64,000 nucleotides of DNA from Chitinophaga sp. HK235 (GCF_018255755.1 NZ_CP073766.1:3596001-3660000), one strand, 5' to 3'. Shown: positions 45,279 through 55,428, counted from the stretch's first letter. A program made the numbers and translations. The notes: generated by a model not told the origin, from the sequence alone.

Positions 45279-47618
45279 TTATTCTTCGTCGAAGGTAGGC
45301 TCCTGTGGTTTTTCAGGACGGTCCTGGAAACGAGGGCCACGGTCTCCGCCACGGTCATCACGAGGACCACGGTCACGTCTGTCGCCACCACCACGTCTGT
45401 CATCGCGAGGGCCGCGGTCACGTCCACGGTCACCACCACGATCACGATCGCCGCGGTGTTCACGTCTGTCACCTTCTTCCCTTTCCGGTCTTTCTACATA
45501 ACCTTCTGGTTTAGGGATCAGCACTTTGCGGCTCAGCTTGAACTTACCGGTTTTAGGATCGGTACCGGTGAGTTTCACTTTTACCACTTCACCTTCAGTC
45601 AGCACACCTTCCATAGTTTCCAGGCGTTTCCAGGAAACTTCGGAGATATGCAGCAAACCTTGTTTGCCAGGCATAAACTCTACGAAGGCGCCATAAGGCA
45701 TGATGGATTTTACCACAGATTCGTACACCTCTCCTACTTCAGGAACGGCCACGATACCTTTAACCCATTTCACGGCTTTATCCAGACCTTCTTTCTGAGC
45801 AGAGAAGATGCTTACTTCGCCGGTTTCGCCTACCTCTTCAATGTTGATGGTAGTACCGGTTTCGCGCTGGATTTCCTGTATGATCTTACCACCTGGTCCG
45901 ATCACCGCACCGATAAATTCACGGTCGATGATGATCTTCTCCATGCGTGGTGCATGTGGTTTAGGTTCAGGACGGGCAGCAGGTACGGAAGCATACATCG
46001 CTTCGATGATGTGCAGGCGTCCTTTCTGGGCTTGTGCCAGTGCGGAGCGCATAACGTCCATGCTGAGGCCGTCAACTTTGATATCCATCTGGATACCAAC
46101 GATACCGTCGCGGGTACCGGTTACTTTAAAGTCCATATCACCCAGGTGGTCTTCATCGCCCAGGATGTCGGTCAGTACCGCCCATTTACCATCGGAGGAA
46201 CGGGAGATCAGACCCATTGCCACACCGGAAACGTGCTTAGGCAGCGGAACACCAGCGTCCATCAGTGCCAGTGAACCGGCACATACGGTAGCCATGGAGG
46301 AAGAACCATTGGATTCGAGGATATCAGACACTACCCTTACGGTGTAAGGATATTCAGATCCTGGCATCATCTGCTTCAGTGAGCGCATGGCCAGGTTACC
46401 GTGTCCTACTTCACGACGGCCGGGGCCGCGCATCATTTTTACTTCACCGGTAGAGAAAGGCGGGAAGTTGTAGTGCAGGATGAATTTGGTATAATTGGAG
46501 ACAGCAGCGCTTTCAATCAGCAGCTCATCTTCTGGAGTACCCAGGGTAACGGTAGTCAGTGACTGTGTTTCACCACGGGTAAACAGGGCAGATCCGTGCG
46601 GAGAAGGCAGAATATCTGTTTCCATTGCCAGCGGACGAACCTGGTCCAGGGAACGGCCATCCAGGCGGATGGATTCGTCCAGGATCATGTTGCGGATCAC
46701 TTCTTTTTCCAGGTCGTGGAAGTATTCGCCTACCAGTGGCGCATCTTCTTCCGGCAGTTCGCCCAGGTGCTCTTTCAGTTCTTCTGCGATCTTCTTGAAC
46801 GCATCGCTGCGGTCATGTTTGGCAGAAGCAGATTTAGCTACCTGGTAGATTTTATCTTTGGCAAAAGCGATCACTTTTGCATTGAGTTCTTCATTCTGGT
46901 GTGGCTGGGTGTATTCACGTTTGCCTTTAACACCTTTCAGATCGCGCAGTTCTTCCTGAGCTTTCACCTGAATTCTGATAGCAGCGTGTGCAGCCTCAAT
47001 AGCGGCGATCAGGTCTTCTTCCTGGCATTCTTTACTTTCCCCTTCCACCATCATGATGTTCTTTTCAGTAGCACCGATGATGAAGTCCATATCGGCATTG
47101 GCCAGATCGGAACGGTTAGGGTTGATTAGATATTGACCATTGATGCGGGCTACCCTTACTTCAGAGATGATCTCCTGGATGGGAACGTCAGAAACGGCCA
47201 GTGCTGCAGAGGCAGCCAGACAGGCCAGTGCATCTGGCATTACTTCAGGATCAGAGGAAATCAGGGTTACAAGTACCTGTACTTCGCAGAGATAGTTGTC
47301 GGGGAACAGAGGGCGTAATGCACGGTCTATCAGACGGGAGATCAGGACCTCAGAATCGGATAGTCTGCCTTCACGCTTGAAGAAGGAACCGGGTATGCGG
47401 CCGGCGGAAGCAAATTTTTCCTGGTAGTCAACAGTAAGCGGGAAGAAGGACTGGCCTGGTTTGGGTTCTTTATTCGCTACCACAGTGGCCAGCAGAATTG
47501 CATTCCCTAAACGCACCGTAACCGCACCATCAGCCTGACGGGCCAATTTACCGGTTTCGATGGTCACCATACGACCGTCTCCTATATCAAATTTCACTGA
47601 GATAGGTGTCAGATTCAT
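45279..47618 (-). CDS. pnp: Polyribonucleotide nucleotidyltransferase (PNPase)
   Basis: 779-aa 3'-5' phosphorolytic exoribonuclease of the degradosome type. It has two RNase PH domains (AKQADGAVTVRLGNAILLATVV region; RGETQSLTTVTLGTPEDE; HYNFPPFSTGEVKMMRGPGRRE), then a KH domain (IGAVIGPGGKIIQEIQ) and an S1 domain (GEVYESVVKSIMPYGAFVEFMPGKQGLLHIS). The last ~65 residues are an unusual tail of RGD, RDRG and DRRGG repeats with an acidic end, likely disordered and RNA-binding. It follows rpsO, the classical order, with a hairpin between. Confidence 0.96.
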   Translation of the reverse strand: MNLTPISVKFDIGDGRMVTIETGKLARQADGAVTVRLGNAILLATVVANKEPKPGQSFFPLTVDYQEKFASAGRIPGSFFKREGRLSDSEVLISRLIDRALRPLFPDNYLCEVQVLVTLISSDPEVMPDALACLAASAALAVSDVPIQEIISEVRVARINGQYLINPNRSDLANADMDFIIGATEKNIMMVEGESKECQEEDLIAAIEAAHAAIRIQVKAQEELRDLKGVKGKREYTQPHQNEELNAKVIAFAKDKIYQVAKSASAKHDRSDAFKKIAEELKEHLGELPEEDAPLVGEYFHDLEKEVIRNMILDESIRLDGRSLDQVRPLAMETDILPSPHGSALFTRGETQSLTTVTLGTPEDELLIESAAVSNYTKFILHYNFPPFSTGEVKMMRGPGRREVGHGNLAMRSLKQMMPGSEYPYTVRVVSDILESNGSSSMATVCAGSLALMDAGVPLPKHVSGVAMGLISRSSDGKWAVLTDILGDEDHLGDMDFKVTGTRDGIVGIQMDIKVDGLSMDVMRSALAQAQKGRLHIIEAMYASVPAARPEPKPHAPRMEKIIIDREFIGAVIGPGGKIIQEIQRETGTTINIEEVGETGEVSIFSAQKEGLDKAVKWVKGIVAVPEVGEVYESVVKSIMPYGAFVEFMPGKQGLLHISEVSWKRLETMEGVLTEGEVVKVKLTGTDPKTGKFKLSRKVLIPKPEGYVERPEREEGDRREHRGDRDRGGDRGRDRGPRDDRRGGGDRRDRGPRDDRGGDRGPRFQDRPEKPQEPTFDEE

Positions 47619-47699
47619 AATAAAGTGAGGATTAATGAGATGATGTTATCCATTTTATTTACAATCACAAGGATAACAAAACGTATACATACAAAAAAA

Positions 47700-47727
47700 C
47701 TATTCCCAACATAAAAGTTGGGAATAG
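47700..47727 (-). terminator. Terminator/attenuator between rpsO and pnp
   Basis: Perfect 11-bp arms 47700-47710 and 47717-47727. On the minus strand the stem is followed by a long T-run, so it should stop most rpsO transcripts before pnp. Confidence 0.75.
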
Positions 47728-47746
47728 CGCTATAATTAAGTCATGG

Positions 47747-48019
47747 TTACTTCCTGATACCTAACTTCTCAATAAGGGCACGGTAGCCGGTGAGGTTGGT
47801 TTTAGACAGATAAGCGAGTAAACGCTTTCTCTGACCTACCATTTTCATCAGACCACGATGGGTAGAGAAATCTTTTTTGTTTGCTTTCAGGTGACCGGAA
47901 ATGCTGTTGATACGCTCAGTCAGCAGGGCAATTTGCGCTTCTACAGAGCCTGTATTTTTCTCGCTTCCACCAAATTCCTTAAAAATATTGGCTTTCTTTT
48001 CAACAGTTAAGTAAGACAT
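47747..48019 (-). CDS. rpsO: 30S ribosomal protein S15
   Basis: 90 aa from ATG 48019. S15 binds the central domain of 16S rRNA. Recognisable parts are GSVEAQIALLTERINSISGHLKANKKDFSTHRGL (here about residues 25-58) and GQRKRLLAYLSK. The open frame extends 44 codons further upstream, but that part is not S15-like and lies across the promoter. S15 is normally 88-90 aa. Confidence 0.97.
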   Translation of the reverse strand: MSYLTVEKKANIFKEFGGSEKNTGSVEAQIALLTERINSISGHLKANKKDFSTHRGLMKMVGQRKRLLAYLSKTNLTGYRALIEKLGIRK

Positions 48020-48068
48020 CTTTAATAATAATAAGTAATAATAATTTTTTGTCGCTATTTTTCCGGGG

Positions 48069-48099
48069 CAAAGGTAATTTAAAAAATACGAATTACCAA
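48069..48099 (-). promoter_or_regulatory. Promoter for rpsO
   Basis: On the minus strand TTG (48099-48097), 20 nt, TACCTTTG (48076-48069). It gives a leader of about 45 nt, long enough for S15 feedback binding, though no such structure was recognised. Confidence 0.65.
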
Positions 48100-48159
48100 T
48101 AAAGCCGTAATTTATAATTAATACTGAATAATTTATATCTGTAAACAGCACAAAGTCAG

Positions 48160-48855
48160 TTACGAAGAGAAATTAAGCGCAGCATTGTCAGTTACATGCC
48201 CGTTTTCAGTGCGCAATACACGGGACGGGAATTTCTGTAATACGATATAATCATGGGTAGCCATCACGATAGCGGTACCCTCCCGGCAAATACGGAACAA
48301 CAGCTGCATAATACCATCAGAAGTTTCCGGATCCAGGTTACCTGTAGGCTCATCTGCCAGGATCAGCCGGGGCGAATTGAGCATAGCCCGCGCAATATCT
48401 ATACGCTGCTGCTCTCCGCCAGACAGTTCATACGGCATTTTAAACCCTTTGGTGCCCAGCCCTACCTTGTCCAGTACATCTGCAATCTTGTCTTCCATCT
48501 GCTTGTTATCCTGCCAGCCCGTAGCCCGCAGCGCAAACTTCAGGTTGTCGTGCACATTACGATCTGTCAGCAGTTGAAAATCCTGGAATACCACGCCCAG
48601 ATTACGACGCAGATAAGGCACCTTCTTCCAGTCCATCTTTTTCAGGTCAAAACCCACTACCTGGCCGGTGCCATCCTTCAACGGCAGATCGCCATACAGG
48701 GTTTTTAACAGGCTGGACTTACCCGTGCCCGTTTTACCAATAAGATACACAAACTCCCCCTTGTTTACCGTGATGTTCACATCCGATAAAATCAATGAGT
48801 TTCCCTGATATATGCTGGCATTCGTTAATTGGATGATCGGTTGTTCAGACGTCAT
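48160..48855 (-). CDS. ftsE: Cell-division ABC transporter ATPase FtsE
   Basis: 231-aa ABC ATPase with Walker A GKTGTGKSS, Q-loop VFQDFQLL, signature LSGGEQQR, Walker B LILADEPTGNLD and the switch His in MATHD. FtsE with its membrane partner FtsX activates peptidoglycan hydrolases at the septum. FtsX is not adjacent. LolD or MacB-type ATPases are related, but the YGDLPLKDGTG and DRNVHDNLKFAL region fits FtsE better. Confidence 0.85.
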   Translation of the reverse strand: MTSEQPIIQLTNASIYQGNSLILSDVNITVNKGEFVYLIGKTGTGKSSLLKTLYGDLPLKDGTGQVVGFDLKKMDWKKVPYLRRNLGVVFQDFQLLTDRNVHDNLKFALRATGWQDNKQMEDKIADVLDKVGLGTKGFKMPYELSGGEQQRIDIARAMLNSPRLILADEPTGNLDPETSDGIMQLLFRICREGTAIVMATHDYIVLQKFPSRVLRTENGHVTDNAALNFSS

Positions 48856-48975
48856 GTACTTTGTTTCTGTTTATTGCAAACTACGTTACGGCGGCAAAAA
48901 TAACCAATTAAAAAATAATTCGTTGCGTCTTCCTGCAACAAAATCTCCACATTTCACATCCGGTGATTTTCTTCT

Positions 48976-49015
48976 TTAAACTAAAAAATTAGTTGTTAAA
49001 CTAAAAAATTAGTTT
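48976..49015. promoter_or_regulatory. Doubled palindromic operator before blaI
   Basis: Two 20-bp direct repeats (48976-48995, 48996-49015), each containing AACTAAAAAATTAGTT, whose 6-bp arms AACTAA/TTAGTT are perfect inverted repeats around AAAA. A further half site AACTAA lies at 49032-49037. The 20-bp spacing puts two dimer sites on one face of the helix. It is the likely binding site of the adjacent BlaI-family repressor. Confidence 0.7.
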
Positions 49016-49043
49016 TAACTTGTTACAAGAAAACTAAAACACC

Positions 49044-49409
49044 ATGAAACAACTCACCAAAGCGGAAGAACAGATCATGCAAGCTCTCTGGCAAACAGGG
49101 CCGGCCTTCGTAAAAGATATCATTGAAGCCCTGCCGGAACCCAAACCCCACTACAACACCGTTTCTACCCTGGTCAAAATACTTATAGAGAAAGGATTTA
49201 TCGACTTCAAGGCATATGGCAAATCACATCAGTATTACTACCTGGTCTCCAAGGAAGCTTACAGTCACAAAACCCTGAACAACCTTGCCAAAAGCTACTT
49301 CGGCGGCTCCTTCAGCAATATGGTTTCGTTCTTTGTAAAAGAAAAAGACCTCAGCCTGACAGACCTTGAACAACTGGTGCAAAAAATCAAGGACACTCAA
49401 AAGAAATAG
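49044..49409 (+). CDS. BlaI/MecI/CopY family transcriptional repressor
   Basis: 121-aa winged-helix repressor (LTKAEEQIMQALWQTGPAFVKDIIEALPEPKPHYNTVSTLVKIL region, residues 4-48) with the C-terminal dimerisation/cleavage part (YFGGSFSNMVSFFVKEKDLSL). Family members block their own operon until cleaved after a membrane M56 sensor is triggered. It lies 3 bases upstream of such a sensor gene, behind a doubled palindrome that is probably its operator. In Bacteroidota these pairs are numerous, and a beta-lactam response should not be assumed. Confidence 0.92.
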   Translation: MKQLTKAEEQIMQALWQTGPAFVKDIIEALPEPKPHYNTVSTLVKILIEKGFIDFKAYGKSHQYYYLVSKEAYSHKTLNNLAKSYFGGSFSNMVSFFVKEKDLSLTDLEQLVQKIKDTQKK

Positions 49410-49412
49410 TTT

Positions 49413-51053
49413 ATGCTATTACTGATCTATTCCGCGAAAGTAATACTGTGCAGCGCCCTATTGTATACCTATTACCACCTGGCCCTGCGCAACAACCGCT
49501 TCCATCACTGGAACCGCTATTATCTGCTGCTGATCACCGTCGTGTCGCTGATCACGCCCCTGGTAAAAATACCACTTCCCGCAGGCGGACAAACCGTTCC
49601 GGCTACAGTAGTGACCTATACCAGCAAAATGATCACCCTGCGGGAAACAGTGGTCACTCCAGCAGCCGACCCTTCTTTTTATCTTCGTACAGGCGTTATC
49701 GTTATCTACGTACTGATCGCATTTTTCCTGCTGTGCCGGCTGCTGGTCAGCATTCACCGCATCCGGCAACTGGTACGCAGCAGCGAGATCCAGCCCATAC
49801 CTCCCTATCACTTTGCCCGCCACCACAAAGTGACTGCTCCCTTCTCCTTTTTCCGGTATATCTTCTGGGACCTGCACTCCAGCCTCGACAGTCCCTCCGG
49901 CAAACAGATGCTGCAGCACGAACTGGTACATGTCCGGGAAAAACACAGCACCGACAAAATACTGATGGAAGTGATCACCGCCATCTGCTGGTTTAACCCC
50001 TTTTTCCATCTCATCAAAAGAGAACTGACGCTGGTACATGAGTTCATCGCAGATCAGAAAGCAGCCGGCGAAGAAGTGGCTGGTTATGCCGAAAACATTC
50101 TCCGCATGACCTTCGAAAGCAATCAGTTCTCCATTACCAACAACTTCTTTCACCCACCCATTAAACGCAGAATTTTGATGCTTACTCAATTCCGTCAGCC
50201 CCGTTTCAGTTATTTGCGCAGGATACTCGTGTTGCCGCTGGCAGCCCTTATCTTCTGTTCACTTGCCTTTGTGGCCGACAAGCGCCCATCCGCCATTCGG
50301 GCGCTTGTACCACCCGGCACGCTCCCCGGGCTGATGGCTGAAAATATTCCTGTTGCTGACACTGCACCTGCTTCAAAAAACAAATCTACTGTACAGCTGT
50401 TGGCCACCCGTCCTTCTTTCCCGGGCGGTGAAGATTCCATGGCAGCTTACCTGAGCAGAAACGTCCGCTATCCTAAGGAAGCCGCCCGGAAAGGCACACA
50501 GGGCATGGTCACCATTGAGTTTCTGGTGAATGAACAGGGCCAGGTGACCAACGCAAAAATTAAAGGCAACAAAATACTGGGCGATGGGCTTGAAGAGGAA
50601 GCGCTGAGAGTGGTGAAAGCCATGCCCCGCTGGACCCCGGCTACTTATAAGGGCAAAAAAGAAGCCGTCAGGCAAGCCCTGCCGATCAGGTTTTCCGTTA
50701 CAGGTGACCAGCCAGTCAGCATCGTACAACCCGCAGTATACACTTTTGTAGAGCACCCACCTACCTATGTTGGCGGTGAAGAAGCCCTGACCCGTTATCT
50801 TTCCAATTCGATCCACTATCCCAGGGAAGCTCAGGAAAATAATGTTAGCGGGACTATTCTCGTTCAGTTTGTGGTAGATAGTACAGGTCATTTGAAAGAC
50901 CTCAAAACTGTTGGAACTAAAAAAGGTTACGGCCTGGAAGAAGAGGCGCTCCGGGTTATAACAGCCATGCCACAATGGAATCCGGGCATGCATCGCAATA
51001 AAAAAGTCGCCGTACAATTTAATCTGCCAATCAGATTTACTTTGCAGTATTAA
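49413..51053 (+). CDS. M56 (BlaR1-type) membrane metallopeptidase with two TonB C-terminal domains
   Basis: 546 aa. The N-terminal half has four membrane helices (about 3-23, 35-52, 92-115, 260-280). A cytoplasmic zinc-protease site reads HELVH (169-173), with Glu210 in LVHEFIAD as the third ligand. The C-terminus, outside the cell membrane, has two similar TonB-type domains: about 345-430 (YPKEAARKGTQGMVTIEFLV) and 450-546 (YPREAQENNVSGTILVQFVV). There is no penicillin-binding sensor as in true BlaR1. It probably cleaves the BlaI partner and links to the envelope or TonB receptors. Confidence 0.9.
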   Translation: MLLLIYSAKVILCSALLYTYYHLALRNNRFHHWNRYYLLLITVVSLITPLVKIPLPAGGQTVPATVVTYTSKMITLRETVVTPAADPSFYLRTGVIVIYVLIAFFLLCRLLVSIHRIRQLVRSSEIQPIPPYHFARHHKVTAPFSFFRYIFWDLHSSLDSPSGKQMLQHELVHVREKHSTDKILMEVITAICWFNPFFHLIKRELTLVHEFIADQKAAGEEVAGYAENILRMTFESNQFSITNNFFHPPIKRRILMLTQFRQPRFSYLRRILVLPLAALIFCSLAFVADKRPSAIRALVPPGTLPGLMAENIPVADTAPASKNKSTVQLLATRPSFPGGEDSMAAYLSRNVRYPKEAARKGTQGMVTIEFLVNEQGQVTNAKIKGNKILGDGLEEEALRVVKAMPRWTPATYKGKKEAVRQALPIRFSVTGDQPVSIVQPAVYTFVEHPPTYVGGEEALTRYLSNSIHYPREAQENNVSGTILVQFVVDSTGHLKDLKTVGTKKGYGLEEEALRVITAMPQWNPGMHRNKKVAVQFNLPIRFTLQY

Positions 51054-51067
51054 ACTACCATCATCAT

Positions 51068-51116
51068 AAAAAGAAGCGGGCCGACTGTGCAAATCACAGT
51101 CGGCCCGCTTCTTTTT
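51068..51116. terminator. Perfect 22-bp bidirectional hairpin
   Basis: Arms 51068-51089 and 51095-51116 around a CAAAT loop, very GC-rich inside with A5 and T5 outside. It separates the M56 gene from purM. Confidence 0.88.
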
Positions 51117-51128
51117 AAACAGTATTTT

Positions 51129-52307
<1,179 letters not shown>

Positions 52308-52367
52308 CGGAAACAAATAAGTATTTAAATAAAGAAATAATCAGATAAAATATCCTTCTTCTGGCTG

Positions 52368-52416
52368 CAAAAGTAACAGATTCCCTGCATAATGCCCGCT
52401 GAATGTGTTAGATTTG
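52368..52416. promoter_or_regulatory. Divergent -7 boxes for purM and ribF
   Basis: Minus strand TACTTTTG (52375-52368) for purM, and plus strand TAGATTTG (52409-52416) for ribF. The ribF box makes the ATG at 52418 too early and supports ATG 52445. Confidence 0.5.
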
Positions 52417-52444
52417 CATGGCATTTTTGACGTTATTGAATTAT

Positions 52445-53386
52445 ATGCAGGTTCACAGGGACTTAAAGCAATTACCGGAGATCCGTAATGCTGTTATCAC
52501 GATAGGCACTTTTGACGGCGTACATGAAGGGCACCGCTTCATTATACAACAACTGGAGCAGGCTGCTGCGGAGTGTAACGGAGAAACGGTCATTATCACT
52601 TTTGATCCCCATCCGAGAGAGGTATTAATGCCCAAACCCAATAATATCCGGTTGCTCACTACATTGCCGGAAAAAATCGCCCTGCTGGAAGAGGCTGGTG
52701 TAGACCATCTCGTAGTAGTACCTTTTACCAAAGCCTTTTCCGAACTATCAGCACAGGAATACCTGGAAGACTTCCTGATAGCGCGTTTCAAGCCTCATAC
52801 CATCATTATCGGTTATGATCACCGTTTCGGCCACAACCGCGAAGGCGGACTGGAGCTGCTGGAAATGGAGCAGCAACGGTATGGTTTCCGGCTGCTGGAA
52901 ATCCCGCAACAGGTTGTCAACGACCTTACCGTAAGCTCTACCAAAATCCGTAAGAGCCTGCAGGAAGGTGAAGTACTGCTGGCCAATGAGCTGCTGGGCT
53001 ACACCTATTTTCTGAGCGGCACCGTTGTGCATGGCGACAAAATGGGCAGACAGCTGGGATATCCTACTGCCAATCTCCATCTGAAAGACGAAAGAAAACT
53101 CATTCCTGCAGAAGGCATCTATGCTGTACGGGTACAAGTACCTGATCAGGAGGGCCTGTTACCCGCTGTGATGAGCATTGGCTTCCGGCCTACCTTTAAT
53201 GGTACCGACCTCCGCCTGGAAGTACACCTGTTTGATTTTAACGCAGACCTCTACGATCAGGAGCTGACCGTTTATTTCATAGAATATATCCGCGCCAACC
53301 AGAAATTTGATGATATCAAGGACCTGATTGTGCAGATGGATAAGGATTCTGCCCAGTCCAGGGAAATATTGGGAGAAAAAGCTTAA
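52445..53386 (+). CDS. ribF: Bifunctional riboflavin kinase/FAD synthetase RibF
   Basis: 313 aa. It phosphorylates riboflavin to FMN and adenylates FMN to FAD. The N-terminal nucleotidyltransferase has ITIGTFDGVHEGHR and VGYDHRFG-like IIGYDHRFGHNREG. The C-terminal kinase has HGDKMGRQLGYPTANL and GIYAVRV. The start is set by the promoter box. The stop overlaps the end of the converging small membrane gene by 4 bases. Confidence 0.95.
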   Translation: MQVHRDLKQLPEIRNAVITIGTFDGVHEGHRFIIQQLEQAAAECNGETVIITFDPHPREVLMPKPNNIRLLTTLPEKIALLEEAGVDHLVVVPFTKAFSELSAQEYLEDFLIARFKPHTIIIGYDHRFGHNREGGLELLEMEQQRYGFRLLEIPQQVVNDLTVSSTKIRKSLQEGEVLLANELLGYTYFLSGTVVHGDKMGRQLGYPTANLHLKDERKLIPAEGIYAVRVQVPDQEGLLPAVMSIGFRPTFNGTDLRLEVHLFDFNADLYDQELTVYFIEYIRANQKFDDIKDLIVQMDKDSAQSREILGEKA

Positions 53387-53673
53387 AATTTTTCTCCCAA
53401 CAATTCAATTACCTCTTCCTTTTCTTCCGGTGGCCTGCAAAGCTTATATCCTTTGTACAGGAATAACCATGTCAACCCGCCTGTAATAGTGGTCATCACG
53501 AGAAAAACGATGATCCAGCCTACCTTATAACCAGGTTCATCCCATAAGGGACCTTTGTCTGTAAATGCAACGACCACGAACACAGCAGTAATACATAGCA
53601 TAAAAAAACCCAGCACCAGCAACAGAATGCCGCAGGTAGCACGGAGTATAGGGTTTAAGAATATTCGTTTCAC
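53383..53673 (-). CDS. Small two-helix membrane protein
   Basis: 96 aa with a GTG start and two hydrophobic segments (about 12-36, GILLLVLGFFMLCITAVFVVV; 52-72, WIIVFLVMTTITGGLTWLFL) and a charged, Glu-rich tail. No domain is recognised. It follows holA by 8 bases on the same strand, so it is probably co-transcribed with it. Confidence 0.65.
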   Translation of the reverse strand: MKRIFLNPILRATCGILLLVLGFFMLCITAVFVVVAFTDKGPLWDEPGYKVGWIIVFLVMTTITGGLTWLFLYKGYKLCRPPEEKEEVIELLGEKF

Positions 53674-53681
53674 GGTAGTTA

Positions 53682-54677
53682 TTAGTTCATCACTTTATAC
53701 ATCAGCTCTTTCATCAGTTCCCCGTCTTCCACGCCGCTGTCGTTGATACCGATGCTTCGCAGGTTATACTGATGCAGCAGCAGGATGGCTTTTTCAGTGC
53801 CTTCCGGGCCGTACTGGCGGGCAGCGTTCATATAATCTTTCACGAAGAACGGATGTACACCCAAAGCGGTGGCCACTTCCTTTTCTCCGCCTTTTACGCC
53901 GAAGATGAGGTTTACCTTGGCGAAGAAGTTGTACAGGGCCGGCAGGGTCATCTGGATGGGAGCTGCCTTGGGATTGGCTGCGAAGTAGGAGATGATGCGG
54001 AATACTTTGGCGGTATTTTTCTGTCCGATCGCATTTTGCAGTTCAAATACGTTGTATTCCTTGCTGATACCTACATATTTTTCGATATCGCCTTCATCGA
54101 TTTTTTTCCCTGCGGGAAGATTGACCAGCAGTTTATCGATTTCATTGGCGATACGGGAGAGGTCGTTGCCGATATGGTCTACCAGGAGGATGGCTGCTTT
54201 CTGGGAGATGGCCAGTTCGCGGCTGCTCACGTAGGATTCCACCCAGGCGGGCAGCTGGTTGTCGTACATTTTTTTGGTAGCCAGCAGGACGCCTTTTTCC
54301 TTGATCAGTTTAGCGAGTTTGCTGCGGCCGTCGATTTTTCCCTGTTTATGGGCTACTACGAACACAGTGGAGGCGAGGGGATTTTCGATATAGGCTTCCA
54401 GCTTCAGCAGGTCGCGCATGGCTTGTGCTTCCTTGAGTACGACTACCTGCCTTTCGGCGAACATGGGGTAGCGGCGGCAAGTGTTGACCACGGCGGTCCA
54501 GTCAGTATCCTTACCATATAATATGGTGAGGTTAAAACCTTTTTCGGCTTCGTCGAGGAGGTGATGTTCGGCGTAGTTGGTTACCTGGTCTATAAAAAAA
54601 TCTTCTTCACCTTCCAGCCAATAGAGGGGCCGGAATTTTTTCTGTTTCCAGTCGCGTATAATATCCTGATATTCCAT
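53682..54677 (-). CDS. holA: DNA polymerase III delta subunit HolA
   Basis: 331 aa. Delta is the clamp-loader wrench that opens the beta sliding clamp. It has the N-terminal FRPLYWLEGEEDFFIDQV, VVVLKEAQAMRDLLKLEAYI, TVFVVAHKQGKIDGRSKL, and the AAA-lid region LLVDHIGNDLSRIANEIDKLL. The C-terminal helical domain continues with HPFFVKDYMNAARQY. The length is normal. It is transcribed leftward ahead of the small membrane gene and 25 bases after the exonuclease gene. Confidence 0.93.
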   Translation of the reverse strand: MEYQDIIRDWKQKKFRPLYWLEGEEDFFIDQVTNYAEHHLLDEAEKGFNLTILYGKDTDWTAVVNTCRRYPMFAERQVVVLKEAQAMRDLLKLEAYIENPLASTVFVVAHKQGKIDGRSKLAKLIKEKGVLLATKKMYDNQLPAWVESYVSSRELAISQKAAILLVDHIGNDLSRIANEIDKLLVNLPAGKKIDEGDIEKYVGISKEYNVFELQNAIGQKNTAKVFRIISYFAANPKAAPIQMTLPALYNFFAKVNLIFGVKGGEKEVATALGVHPFFVKDYMNAARQYGPEGTEKAILLLHQYNLRSIGINDSGVEDGELMKELMYKVMN

Positions 54678-54702
54678 TTGTTGTGCTTGTGTTTGGTAAG
54701 GT

Positions 54703-55428
54703 TTATTTTACCAGGATGACCTGTTCTTCTTTTAACAGCGGTATCCTTTTAAAGCGGAGCAGGAGCTGGGCTACTGCGATCACATCTTTCTGGCAGTAGG
54801 CCGCTATCCTTTCCAGGTTATGATCTTTCCAGTATACTTTGCCTACCATGCTGCCGTCTATATCATCTTTGGGCGTTTCTATGCCCAGGACGGCGGTCAG
54901 CAGTTTCAGGGAGGTATAATGCCTGATATCCCCGAAACGCCAGAGGTGGAGAGTATCGAGCATGGGCATTTCCCATGGTTTGAAGCCGTATAGTTGTAAA
55001 GGTCTGGGCAAAGATAACTGATGAATAACAGACCGGCGGCAAATAAAAGGAATATCAAATTCTTTTATGTTGTGGCCGGCAAACTGGAAGCCCGGATACT
55101 TTGCATAAAATTTATTTACCAATCCTAAAAAACCATTGAGCACAATTGCTTCATCATCATTATAAAAGGATTTCATCCTCAGATGATAGGCATTATTTTC
55201 CAGGCTGAAGAAAGCGGCAGATATACATATTATTTTTCCAAATTCAGCGTAGATACCGGCTTTGTCTTCATAAGCCTCCGCTTCATTTTCTGATTCTGGC
55301 GCAGTTTTTGCAATTTTCTCGATCCAGAGCCGTTGCATATCTGCAGGCAACTGATCCAGGGCCGCAGTGGCCGGAGTTGTTTCTATGTCCAACAACAATA
55401 ACTGATCTAATCCAATATTGGGTAACAC
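54703..55428 (-). CDS. Predicted 3'-5' exonuclease related to the PolB exonuclease domain
   Basis: 241 aa with a GTG start. RNase-H-like DEDD exonuclease with ExoI LLLDIETTP (Asp and Glu), ExoII FAGHNIKEFDIPF (Asp), and ExoIII YCQKDVIAVAQLLLRF (Tyr and Asp). It matches the stand-alone PolB-like exonuclease family rather than a proofreading subunit. It is upstream of holA on the same strand, which suggests a shared transcript in DNA metabolism. Confidence 0.87.
   Translation of the reverse strand: MLPNIGLDQLLLLDIETTPATAALDQLPADMQRLWIEKIAKTAPESENEAEAYEDKAGIYAEFGKIICISAAFFSLENNAYHLRMKSFYNDDEAIVLNGFLGLVNKFYAKYPGFQFAGHNIKEFDIPFICRRSVIHQLSLPRPLQLYGFKPWEMPMLDTLHLWRFGDIRHYTSLKLLTAVLGIETPKDDIDGSMVGKVYWKDHNLERIAAYCQKDVIAVAQLLLRFKRIPLLKEEQVILVK

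Noticed and set aside
45456..46274. 272-codon frame antisense to pnp
   Set aside because: Shadow of the conserved pnp coding frame. The product is Phe/His-rich with no family resemblance.
49044..51053. Calling the BlaI/M56 pair a beta-lactam resistance system
   Set aside because: The M56 protein has TonB domains instead of a penicillin-binding sensor, and no beta-lactamase gene is adjacent.
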